Part shown: positions 1 through 6,850 of the stretch, piece after piece
How the letters are laid out: every line of letters begins with the position of its first letter
Position numbering within the stretch: position 1 is the first letter of the stretch
Source: Pseudomonas cavernicola
Lineage (GTDB): Bacteria; Pseudomonadota; Gammaproteobacteria; Pseudomonadales; Pseudomonadaceae
Direction: 5' to 3'
Assembly (NCBI RefSeq): GCF_003596405.1
Contig: NZ_QYUR01000002.1
Span: forward strand, 2,000,501-2,064,500
DNA length: 64,000 bases
The notes under the pieces: generated by a model
Seen by the model: the letters and a program-made list of their open reading frames with translations, nothing else
What the model was told of the DNA's origin: nothing
Database searches by the model: none
Position numbers and translations under genes: made by a program

Positions 1-516
1 AAAGATCTGCAGCACGAAGGACACCAGCAACACTTCGCCAAGTAGCTTGCGGTATTTGACGATGGCCGGGATGAACCAGGTGAAGTCGAATCGGCTCAGT
101 TCACCAGCGAGGCTGGCTTCGGAGCGGATCAGGATCAGCTCACCGGCCCAGCGCGCTTGCAGCTCGTCGAAGCTTAATATCTCTGGTCGCTGGGCCAGTG
201 GGTCGTGGATCAGGGCTTTGCCATCATCCAGGCGGGCGATGATGAAGAAGCTCCCGTCTGGGCTGGCCGCGATGGCTGGCAATGGGGTGTCGATCAGGCG
301 CTCAACCTTGCTGCGCACGAACTTGGCTTTTAACCCGAGCTGCTTCGACGCGAGCAGCAACTCGGCTTTGGCAAACTGCCGACCGTCTGCGACATATTCG
401 TGCGCGAGCTGCTCAGGCGAGGCGGCCACATTGTGAAAGCGCGCAAGCATGACCAAACAGGCAAGGCCGGTGTCGACCTCAGCTTGAACAGCCGGTCCTT
501 GGTGTTCGTCTGACAT
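1..516 (-). CDS. Type I secretion ATPase/permease, HlyB-like (N-terminal part, gene runs off the window)
   Basis: The first 172 residues of an ABC exporter for RTX-type proteins are visible; the membrane and ATPase domains lie outside the window. The N-terminus is a peptidase-C39-like fold. The segment DTGLACLVML aligns with the active-site loop of C39 peptidases, but the catalytic Cys position of the usual ECG/DCG motif is Thr. It should therefore be the non-cleaving C39-like domain of HlyB-type exporters, which binds substrate without removing a leader. The segment FDFTWFIPAIVKYRKLLGE just before the first membrane helix is very like HlyB. The ATG at 516 is preferred over the one at 522 because AAGGA sits 6 bases upstream of it. 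Partner membrane-fusion and substrate genes are not in the window. Confidence 0.85.
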   Translation of the reverse strand, partial: MSDEHQGPAVQAEVDTGLACLVMLARFHNVAASPEQLAHEYVADGRQFAKAELLLASKQLGLKAKFVRSKVERLIDTPLPAIAASPDGSFFIIARLDDGKALIHDPLAQRPEILSFDELQARWAGELILIRSEASLAGELSRFDFTWFIPAIVKYRKLLGEVLLVSFVLQIF

Positions 517-1084
517 CTGCATTCCTTGGCAGAGACTCAACCCACGCTGGGAGGGCTCCCGCTTAAACCGCGCGGCAACGGATAACGCTCATTCAAGATC
601 GCAAAACTAGGCGATGGGTAGGCAAATCATGCCTCGCCCATCGAGGCCACTCGATTCTGGACGCAAAGCTAGAGACTTTTTCGGGATGGCGGCAAAATCG
701 GATGTTTCCTACAAAAGCTTGCCGCTAGCCTCGAATGATCGATGTATCACATAGCAAGCAAAGTAGGCGGTCAGATCGAATGCAATTGACTGGTCAAGTT
801 GAATGCAAGCGGGTGGTCAGGTGCAGGACAAAAGAGTAGTCAAACCGACTAAATTGCGGAATCAATTATTATTCAGGCTGAAAGTTCACTGAGAATGGCA
901 GCGCTTTCCCGGAGTTCGCCGAGCATCGCCAAAGTAACCATCAAAGTGTTTTCTGCTTCTCCATGCCGCGTTTCATGCCGGTGACCTGCTGAATGGCTTC
1001 AGCGGTTCGTCCCATGGTTCGGGCTAGCCTCGACACATTCAGGTAAGCTGCCACCCTCAAATCGTCACCGAAGGGCACGCTGCA
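517..1084. other. Non-coding stretch between the exporter and glutaredoxin-like genes
   Basis: About 570 bases without a convincing gene. It should hold the promoter of the exporter, which reads leftward. It also contains a 23-bp-period direct repeat (769-860). A 45-codon minus-strand frame at 941-1078 lacks a ribosome binding site and runs into the leader of the next gene, so I do not call it. Confidence 0.6.
769..860. repeat. 23-bp-period direct repeats starting GGTCA
   Basis: Four successive units start at 769, 792, 815 and 838, each with GGTCA (AGTCA in the last). The first two share GGTCA, a TGAATGCAA-like core and similar flanks; the last two are degenerate. Arrays with this look occur at ends of IS21-family elements, so this may be an orphan insertion-sequence end. 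An array of regulator sites upstream of the exporter is the alternative. Confidence 0.5.
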
Positions 1085-1456
1085 GTGTTTATCAAGGCAT
1101 TAAGAGTTGGCTTGGGCCAGCTGATCGTTTTCATCGACTTCATCACCCGTCCACGTAAGATGCGCCGCCCCGCCGAAGTACAGGCCCAGGTTAATAAGGC
1201 CGCCGCGGGTCTATCGCTCTATCAATTTCACGCTTGCCCCTTTTGTGTGCGTACCCGTCGCACCATTCATCGCCTGAACCTGCCAATCGCTATGCGCGAT
1301 GCGAAGAACAGCCCACGAGATCGGCAAACCCTGCTGGCCGAGGGCGGTGCGATCAAGGTGCCGTGCCTGCGCATCGAAGAAAACGGCCAGACCACGTGGA
1401 TGTACGAATCCAAAGTCATCATGCAATACCTGCAAGATCGCTTTGCAGCGTATTGA
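1085..1456 (+). CDS. Glutaredoxin-like / GST N-terminal domain protein
   Basis: 123 residues. A short hydrophobic N-terminal stretch (about residues 5-20, possibly a membrane anchor) precedes a thioredoxin-fold domain. The redox motif CPFC is at about residues 51-54, followed by RTRRTIHRL, and the cis-Pro loop reads KVPCL. A C-terminal segment (YESKVIMQYLQDRF) is typical of glutaredoxins and GST N-terminal domains that bind glutathione. Both cysteines of the dithiol site are present, so thiol-disulfide exchange is plausible. The GTG start at 1085 is supported by AAGGG nine bases upstream. It is monocistronic; the partner protein is unknown. Confidence 0.8.
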   Translation: MFIKALRVGLGQLIVFIDFITRPRKMRRPAEVQAQVNKAAAGLSLYQFHACPFCVRTRRTIHRLNLPIAMRDAKNSPRDRQTLLAEGGAIKVPCLRIEENGQTTWMYESKVIMQYLQDRFAAY

Positions 1457-1615
1457 AGCCCTCCCTGTGGAAACATCCGTAGGCTGGAGTAGAGCGAAGC
1501 GACAAAACGGCAGCAAAGCCGTTTTGCACAGTTTTAGTTGCCCGCAGGGCGAGGCGCATGGATGCACCTCATGAAACCCAGCGCTCTCAATCCAGGCGCG
1601 GTCTTGTCGGTTGGG

Positions 1616-1710
1616 CGTAGGTTGGGCTGAGCTCCGCGAAGCCCAACACCCGAATCTTTGGGACCGCTAGGCGCTCAGAGTTGGGCTTCGCAGGCTCAGC
1701 ACCAACCTAC
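1616..1710. repeat. Dispersed palindrome, GTAGGTTGG type
   Basis: Inverted arms GTAGGTTGGGCTGAGC (1617-1632) and GCTCAGCACCAACCTAC (1694-1710) flank a GC-rich centre containing a second small inverted pair around GAAGCCCAAC. The right arm overlaps the last codons of the neighbouring minus-strand gene. Related arms occur at 6760-6817 and 32325-32401. Confidence 0.65.
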
Positions 1711-2051
1711 CGGCTGCGCCCATCGACCTTCGCTACCTTCAGCGTCTCCAACTCCACCCCATCCAAGCAACGCACATTCACCGCGGCCATTGCCACGCCC
1801 TTATTGCTGGCTTCGCCGAACGGCGCACAGCCACGAGTCGGACAGAAGTGATGCTGGATTTTCTTGGTGTTGAACAGATAAGTCGCCAGATTGCTCTCAG
1901 GTGTACTGAGGCGTAACTGTTCGCGCGGAACGAACCAGAGCAGATAGCCGCGCTTGCTGCACAGCGAGCAATTGCACTCCATTACCTGAGTCAGTTCACC
2001 CTCGACTTCGAAAGCGATTTTTCCGCAATGACATCCACCTTGATAAAGCAT
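1707..2051 (-). CDS. GFA-fold (glutathione-dependent formaldehyde-activating / CENP-V family) protein
   Basis: 114 residues from the chosen ATG at 2051. A longer frame to 2099 exists, but the conserved N-terminus begins at MLYQGGCHCG. Zinc-binding cysteines are visible in GGCHCGK and ECNCSLCSKRG, which define the family. The third motif reads FCPTRGCAPFGE where relatives have a CPxCGC pattern, so one expected Cys is Arg (CGT; TGT would be Cys). One zinc site may therefore be altered. Members are small zinc proteins of mostly unknown activity; some bind glutathione adducts. The gene ends inside a dispersed palindrome. Confidence 0.8.
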   Translation of the reverse strand: MLYQGGCHCGKIAFEVEGELTQVMECNCSLCSKRGYLLWFVPREQLRLSTPESNLATYLFNTKKIQHHFCPTRGCAPFGEASNKGVAMAAVNVRCLDGVELETLKVAKVDGRSR

Positions 2052-2195
2052 GACCGCACCCCCGAGGCACGCCTGTTGGCAGGCTGAAGCCCACAACACT
2101 AATCCAGCCCGAACACCTCGCCATTTCTGTCGGCAGAAAAAAGGCTATGCCTGGGTTAGCTATTGCAAGGCGCGCATTGGAAAAGCGCAAAACCT

Positions 2196-2258
2196 GTAGG
2201 AGCGGGCCATGCCCGCGAAAAGCCACAACGCAAGAGCACCGCGGGCATGGCCCGCTCC
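2196..2258. repeat. REP-like palindrome pair, GTAGGAGCGGGC type
   Basis: The arms GTAGGAGCGGGCCATGCCCG (2196-2215, within a slightly longer arm) and CGCGGGCATGGCCCGCTCC (2240-2258) are inverted copies around a short AT-richer loop. This is the classic extragenic palindrome layout of pseudomonads; further copies lie at 15681, 15760, 24598 and 34724. Confidence 0.8.
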
Positions 2259-2291
2259 GACCAAGAGCAGCAGTTCAACATGTAATGGGCG

Positions 2292-2319
2292 AAAAAAACC
2301 GGCCAATGGCCGGTTTTTG
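2292..2319 (-). terminator. Rho-independent terminator downstream of the GST gene
   Basis: Stem ACCGGCC (2298-2304) / GGCCGGT (2308-2314) with a 3-base loop, flanked by seven A on one side and five T on the other. It can work in both directions, and it lies just after the stop of the minus-strand GST gene. Confidence 0.85.
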
Positions 2320-2337
2320 TCTTACTCCGCATGACAC

Positions 2338-2940
2338 TCAGTCGAGCATACCGACATGCCTTGGGTGACTGGCGACGCGCTGCAACCAGCCCTGAATCGC
2401 CGGGTATCCGCTCAAATCAAAGCCGCCCTCGCCTGCCACATGGGTGTAGGCATAGAGCGCGATATCGGCAATCGAGTAGTTCTCCCCGACCAGATAAGAC
2501 GTGCGCTTTAGCTGCTGTTCCATCACCTTCAACGCCTTGTGGCCACGCACCTGGCAGGTCTCGTACTCCTCCAGCCGCTCGGCCGGCATGCCCTGGTACA
2601 GCTGGATGAAGCGCGCGACGGCGATATACGGCTCATGGCTGTATTGCTCGAAGAACTGCCACTGCAGCACTTGGGTGCGCAGGCGCGGCTCGCTCGGCAG
2701 GAACTCGCTGCCGTCGGCGAGAAAATTCAGGATGGCATTCGATTCCCACAAGCAGCTGCCGTCTTCCAGTTGCAGCACCGGAATCTTGCCGTTGGGGTTC
2801 ATCTCGAGAAACGCAGGGGTCTGGGTCTCACCTTTAAGGATATCGACCGGCACCCACTTCGACTCTTTACCGAGCAGATGCAACATCAGCTTGATCTTGT
2901 AGCAGTTGCCCGAGCGGTAATCACCGTAAACCTTGTACAT
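2338..2940 (-). CDS. Glutathione S-transferase family protein
   Basis: 200 residues, the usual GST length. The N-terminal thioredoxin fold holds SGNCYKIKL (active-site region, about residues 10-18), the cis-Pro motif GKIPVLQ (about 51-57) and the glutathione-binding WESNAIL (about 65-71). The C-terminal all-helical domain has the N-capping segment SIADIALYAYTHVA (about residues 157-170). Cytosolic; the substrate is not predictable. It lies 12 bases downstream of an aminotransferase gene on the same strand, so the two are probably cotranscribed and ended by the terminator at 2292-2319. Confidence 0.88.
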   Translation of the reverse strand: MYKVYGDYRSGNCYKIKLMLHLLGKESKWVPVDILKGETQTPAFLEMNPNGKIPVLQLEDGSCLWESNAILNFLADGSEFLPSEPRLRTQVLQWQFFEQYSHEPYIAVARFIQLYQGMPAERLEEYETCQVRGHKALKVMEQQLKRTSYLVGENYSIADIALYAYTHVAGEGGFDLSGYPAIQGWLQRVASHPRHVGMLD

Positions 2941-2952
2941 CGCAACCTCCTG

Positions 2953-4119
2953 TTAAGCCGCCTCGGCGGCTTGTGCTTGGCGAATCACCTTGGCCAGTCG
3001 TTGGAGTCCTTCGCTCAAACGCTCCGGCGCGATATGGCTGAAGTTCAGCCGCAGATAACCCGGGTTCTGCTCTGGATGGGTGAAGAACGGCTCCCCCGGC
3101 ATAAAGGCCACGTTCTGCTCCAGCGCCGGCTTGAGCAGCGTGCGGGTATCCAGCGGCTGCTTCAGGGTCAGCCAGAAAAACAGCCCACCCTGGGGAATGT
3201 TCCAGCTAGCCAGCTCGCCGAAATGCTCTTCCAGGGCGACCTGCATGGCATCGCGGCGCACCCGGTAGAAATCCCGCAGCTCGGCCAGATGCTCACGATA
3301 ATGCCGGGTGCCAATCCATTGCAGCGCCTGCCACTGGCCGATGCGGTTGGTGTGCAGATCCGCCGACTGTTTGAGCCGCAGCAGGTGCGGGAACAAGTCC
3401 GGCGTGGCGATCAGGAAGCCCACCCGCAGGCCCGGCAACAAGGTTTTCGAGACGGTGCCGGTGTAGATCCAGCTGGCCTTTTTCAGGCGGCTGACGATAG
3501 GTGTGGCACTACCGGCGTCGAACACCAACTCGCGGTAAGGCTCGTCTTCGATCAGGGTCACTCCGAACTCGTCCAGCAGCGCCGCCACGGCATCACGCTT
3601 GGCTTCGCTGTAACGCACACCGGACGGATTCTGGAAAGTCGGGATCAGGTAGGCGAACGCTGGCTTGTGCTGCTCCAAACGCTGGCGCAGCGCGAGCAGT
3701 TCCGGGCCATCGGCTTCCTGTGGCACGGTGATGCAGTCGGCGCCGAACAGTTGGAAGGCTTGCAGCGCGGCCAGGTAAGTCGGTGCCTCGAGCAGCACTT
3801 CGGTGCCCGGATCGATAAACAGCTTGGCGGCGAGATCCAGCGTCTGCTGCGAGCCGCTGACGATCAACACCTGGCTGGCGTCGCAGGGTACGCCCAACTC
3901 ACGCGCCTCGGCGGCGATGGCTTCGCGCAGCTCCGGCTCGCCCTCGCTCATGCCGTATTGGCCCATGCCCGCAGGCATGTCCGCCCACTCCACGCGCGGC
4001 AACATCGGCTCGGCCGGCAGGCCACCGGCAAACGACATCACCTCCGGACGCTGCGCCGCAGCCAGGATTTCGCGGATCAAAGAGCTTTTTAGGCGGGAGA
4101 TACGTTCGGAGAAGGCCAT
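2953..4119 (-). CDS. PLP-dependent aminotransferase (class I/II, 2-aminoadipate-aminotransferase type)
   Basis: 388 residues. Fold-type I features are all present: MSFAGGLPAEPMLP near the N-terminus, SGSQQTLDL for phosphate binding, PTFQNPSG containing the conserved Asn-Pro, EDEPYREL with the pyridine-contacting Asp and Tyr, and the Schiff-base Lys in TVSKTLLPGLRVGF (about residue 230). The C-terminal Arg that binds substrate carboxylate is in YLRLNFS. It resembles LysN/MocR-catalytic-domain enzymes, which take 2-aminoadipate, aromatic or branched-chain amino acids; the true substrate is unknown. It is divergent from a MarR regulator whose probable operators fill the shared promoter, so it is likely MarR-controlled. 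Confidence 0.85.
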   Translation of the reverse strand: MAFSERISRLKSSLIREILAAAQRPEVMSFAGGLPAEPMLPRVEWADMPAGMGQYGMSEGEPELREAIAAEARELGVPCDASQVLIVSGSQQTLDLAAKLFIDPGTEVLLEAPTYLAALQAFQLFGADCITVPQEADGPELLALRQRLEQHKPAFAYLIPTFQNPSGVRYSEAKRDAVAALLDEFGVTLIEDEPYRELVFDAGSATPIVSRLKKASWIYTGTVSKTLLPGLRVGFLIATPDLFPHLLRLKQSADLHTNRIGQWQALQWIGTRHYREHLAELRDFYRVRRDAMQVALEEHFGELASWNIPQGGLFFWLTLKQPLDTRTLLKPALEQNVAFMPGEPFFTHPEQNPGYLRLNFSHIAPERLSEGLQRLAKVIRQAQAAEAA

Positions 4120-4153
4120 TCAAGTCACCGGTAGCGAAGGCAAGGAAAAATAA

Positions 4154-4210
4154 GTCAAACTGGTTGACCGAAGCTACGATGACCCGAGTAGATACGTCAA
4201 TATGCTTGAC
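4154..4210. promoter_or_regulatory. Paired GTCAA-N5-TTGAC operators between the aminotransferase and marR genes
   Basis: Two identical-format inverted repeats GTCAA-N5-TTGAC occupy 4154-4168 and 4196-4210. Their 42-bp spacing is four turns of the helix. The inner TTGAC of each could serve as a -35 element, one for each direction. The second copy covers the assumed start codon of the regulator gene (4202). MarR dimers bind such palindromes, which suggests joint repression of both promoters. Confidence 0.6.
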
Positions 4211-4657
4211 CTGAAAAACTCAACCACTCAGCAGGCCGCCATGGAGGCATTCTTCTTCGGCTACCAGGCGTTCACCGCCAAAGCCGATGAAATGCTGGCA
4301 CGTCGCGGACTGAGCCGGGTACACCATCGCATACTGTTTTTCATCGCCCGCCATCCAGGCTTGAGCATGAAGGAGTTGCTGGCCGCGCTCGGGGTCAGCA
4401 AGCAAGCACTGAACATCCCGCTACGGCAACTGATGGAAATGCATCTGGTGCAGAGTGTGGCCGCCGAGGATGACAAGCGTAAGCGCCTGCTCGGGTTTAC
4501 CGCCGAGGGCGCCAAGCTGGAATTGGCCCTGCGCCGCGAGCAAGCCAAACTGCTGCAACGGGTATTTGCCGAGGCCGGCGAAGCCGCAGTCAACGGTTGG
4601 CTGGAGGTTAACCAGGCGCTCGGCAGAACCCGACAGCCCGGCAGTGCTGAAGACTAA
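4202..4657 (+). CDS. MarR-family transcriptional regulator
   Basis: 151 residues with a winged helix: HHRILFFIARHPGLSMKELLAALGVSKQALNIPLRQLMEMHLV (helix-turn-helix, about residues 40-82; split here as one continuous domain) and the wing around DDKRKRLLGFT. The dimerisation helices are at the two ends. No good ribosome binding site precedes the ATG at 4202, and the operator overlaps it. The ATG at 4241 (MEAFFFGYQ) is a real alternative start. It probably represses itself and the divergent aminotransferase-GST pair, and possibly the downstream exporter genes. The ligand is unknown. Confidence 0.82.
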   Translation: MLDLKNSTTQQAAMEAFFFGYQAFTAKADEMLARRGLSRVHHRILFFIARHPGLSMKELLAALGVSKQALNIPLRQLMEMHLVQSVAAEDDKRKRLLGFTAEGAKLELALRREQAKLLQRVFAEAGEAAVNGWLEVNQALGRTRQPGSAED

Positions 4658-4898
4658 TCGCAACACCACCTCGCCACACTCTCGATAAGCCGAGCCAGCC
4701 CCGGCAGAGCTCCCATGCTCACCCCCGCGGGCAATCCCAGCCGGTCAGCCCCTCGGCAAAATCGAGCGCACCAAGCTCCAACAGTTAACCGACTAGAGCC
4801 GATCCCGAGCGACTGTATGGCTAATTGCGCTAACCGCTGTATCGGGACGCCCTCCACCACCGCGCTTAGGCTGAGCGCTGACGCTGGAGAGAGCCAAA

Positions 4899-5501
4899 AT
4901 GAGCCCGGAACTGTTGATCGCCTTTATCGCCTTTGCCTTCGTCACCTCGGTGACGCCCGGCCCGAACAATATGATGTTGCTCGCCTCCGGCGTGAACTTC
5001 GGCCTGCGCCGCAGCCTGCCGCATATGCTTGGGATCAGCCTGGGCTTTATGTTGCTGGTGATGGCCGTCGGCTTTGGCCTCGGCCAGCTGTTCGAGCAAG
5101 TGCCGCTGCTCTACACCGTGCTGCGCTACGCAGGCGCCGCGTACCTGCTGTACCTCGCCTGGAAAATCTCCCGCTCCGGTGCGCCGGACACCAGCGGCAC
5201 AGATAGTGGCAAACCCTTCACCTTTCTCCAGGCCGCGGCCTTTCAGTGGGTCAATCCCAAGGCCTGGGTAATGGCGATCGGTGCGATCACCACCTATACG
5301 CCGCAGGAAAACTTCCTGGTTAACGTGCTGCTGGTCGCCGCGTTGTTTGCCTTGGTCAATTGCCCCAGCGTCGGCTTGTGGACTGTCGCCGGCAGCCTGC
5401 TGCGTAACTGGCTGAGCAACCCACGGGTGCTGCGTTGCTTCAATGTCGGCATGGCGCTGCTGCTGGTCGTCTCGCTCTATCCTATTCTCGGAGATTTCTA
5501 A
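4899..5501 (+). CDS. LysE/RhtB-family amino-acid exporter
   Basis: 200 residues, standard for the family. The N-terminal signature TPGPNNMMLLASGVNFGLRRSLPHMLGIS-type segment is present (only its start, TPGPNNMML, is needed for recognition), followed by about six membrane helices and the conserved FQWVNPKAWVMAIGA. Inner-membrane exporters of this family remove amino acids or analogues using the proton gradient. A GGAG lies 9 bases before the ATG. It is followed 27 bases later by a BenE-type transporter, so the two are likely an operon; the MarR gene upstream is on the same strand, 241 bases away. Confidence 0.85.
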   Translation: MSPELLIAFIAFAFVTSVTPGPNNMMLLASGVNFGLRRSLPHMLGISLGFMLLVMAVGFGLGQLFEQVPLLYTVLRYAGAAYLLYLAWKISRSGAPDTSGTDSGKPFTFLQAAAFQWVNPKAWVMAIGAITTYTPQENFLVNVLLVAALFALVNCPSVGLWTVAGSLLRNWLSNPRVLRCFNVGMALLLVVSLYPILGDF

Positions 5502-5528
5502 TTGAGCGATGCCAGCAGGAGCCCAGCA

Positions 5529-6734
5529 ATGACCGAAGCCTCTGAATCCCGGGCAAATCCTGCGCCGCTGCGCCCGCTGGCCGACTCCTCGCCTTCCGCC
5601 GTGGTGGCGGGCTTTATTGCGATGATGACCGGCTATACCAGTTCGCTGGTGCTGATGTTCCAGGCCGGCCAAGCCGCCGGGCTGACCAGCGGGCAAATCT
5701 CTTCATGGATCTGGGCGCTGTCGATTGGCATGGCGATCTGCAGCATTGGCCTGTCGCTGCGTTATCGCACGCCGGTCACGGTGGCCTGGTCGACCCCCGG
5801 CGCGGCACTGCTGATCACCAGCCTCTCCGGCGTGACGTATGGCGAGGCGATTGGCGCCTACATCACCTGCGCGGTGCTGGTGACCATCTGCGGCCTGACC
5901 GGTAGTTTCGAGCGTCTGGTAAAACGCCTGCCCGCCTCATTGGCCGCCGCTTTGCTGGCTGGCATCCTATTCAAGATCGGCAGCGAGATTTTCGTTGCCG
6001 CGCAGCATCGCACCGGCCTGGTGCTCGGCATGTTCTTTACCTACCTGCTGATCAAACGGCTACAGCCGCGCTACGCCGTACTCGCCGCCTTGCTGGTCGG
6101 CACCGCGTTGTCCGGTGCACAGGGCCTGCTGGATTTCAGCGGCTTCAGCCTGGAAATGGCCACCCCGGTCTGGACCACCCCCTCGTTCTCCCTGGCGGCC
6201 ACCATCAGCATCGGCATTCCGCTGTTCGTGGTGGCGATGACCTCGCAGAACATGCCCGGCATCGCCGTGCTGCGTGCCGACGGCTATTGGCTGCCCGCCT
6301 CGCCGCTGATCACGGTGACCGGTATCGCCTCGCTGCTGCTGGCGCCGTTCGGCTCCCACGGGATAAACCTGGCCGCGATCAGTGCCGCGATCTGCACCGG
6401 CCCACACGCCCATGAAGATCGCAGCAAGCGCTATACCGCCGCAGTCTGGTGTGGAGTCTTCTACGGCATCGCCGGAATCTTCGGCGCCACCCTGGCGGCG
6501 CTCTTTGCGGCGTTACCCAAGGAACTGGTGCTGTCGATTGCGGCGCTAGCGCTGTTCGGCTCGATCATCAACGGCCTGACCAATGCCATGAGCGAAGCGA
6601 AGGAGCGCGAAGCCGCGCTGATCACCTTTATGGTCACCGCCTCGGGCTTCAGCTTGTTCTCGATTGGTTCGGCGTTCTGGGGCATCGTCGCCGGCGTGCT
6701 GACGCTGCTGATTCTGAATTGGGGCAAAGACTGA
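5529..6734 (+). CDS. benE: BenE-family transporter (benzoate:H+ symporter type)
   Basis: 401 residues, very hydrophobic, about 11-12 membrane helices. BenE-type features include MMTGYTSSLVLMFQAG, TVAWSTPGAALL and the region AMTSQNMPGIAVLRADGY near the middle. The ATG at 5529 is preferred over an in-frame TTG at 5502 because AGGAG stands 7 bases upstream. Family members import benzoate or related aromatics, but no benzoate-degradation genes lie in the window. Its pairing with a LysE exporter suggests another carboxylate or amino-acid-like substrate. Confidence 0.85.
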   Translation: MTEASESRANPAPLRPLADSSPSAVVAGFIAMMTGYTSSLVLMFQAGQAAGLTSGQISSWIWALSIGMAICSIGLSLRYRTPVTVAWSTPGAALLITSLSGVTYGEAIGAYITCAVLVTICGLTGSFERLVKRLPASLAAALLAGILFKIGSEIFVAAQHRTGLVLGMFFTYLLIKRLQPRYAVLAALLVGTALSGAQGLLDFSGFSLEMATPVWTTPSFSLAATISIGIPLFVVAMTSQNMPGIAVLRADGYWLPASPLITVTGIASLLLAPFGSHGINLAAISAAICTGPHAHEDRSKRYTAAVWCGVFYGIAGIFGATLAALFAALPKELVLSIAALALFGSIINGLTNAMSEAKEREAALITFMVTASGFSLFSIGSAFWGIVAGVLTLLILNWGKD

Positions 6735-6759
6735 GGGATCGAAGCGCGAGCCAGGGCAC

Positions 6760-6817
6760 GAGGGAGTCGCGGGGCAACTCCTTGTTGGGCATCGCTGTGC
6801 TCAGCGCCAACCTACGA
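6760..6817. repeat. Dispersed palindrome, GTAGGTTGG type, partial copy
   Basis: This stretch contains GGGAGTCGCGGGGCAACTCC, TTGTTGGGCATCGCTG and the arm CTCAGCGCCAACCTACG. The core is nearly identical to the full element at 32325-32401. The left arm seems to be missing, so this copy is truncated. Confidence 0.6.
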
Positions 6818-6850
6818 GGCCGTCTTTGCTCTTGAGTGAGCGGGTTCAGC

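Noticed and set aside
941..1078. 45-codon minus-strand frame (VPFGDDLRVAAYLNVSRL...)
   Set aside because: GTG start without ribosome binding site, overlaps the leader of the glutaredoxin-like gene, no family recognised. Could be a fragment, but not supportable as a gene.
1616..1710. CRISPR-like or tRNA-like structures among the palindromes
   Set aside because: No regular repeat-spacer pattern and no cloverleaf. They are dispersed inverted repeats; no rRNA, tRNA or CRISPR array is seen in the window.
2539..4092. 517-codon plus-strand frame opposite the GST and aminotransferase genes
   Set aside because: Antisense of two well-supported genes; no conserved motif or ribosome binding site.
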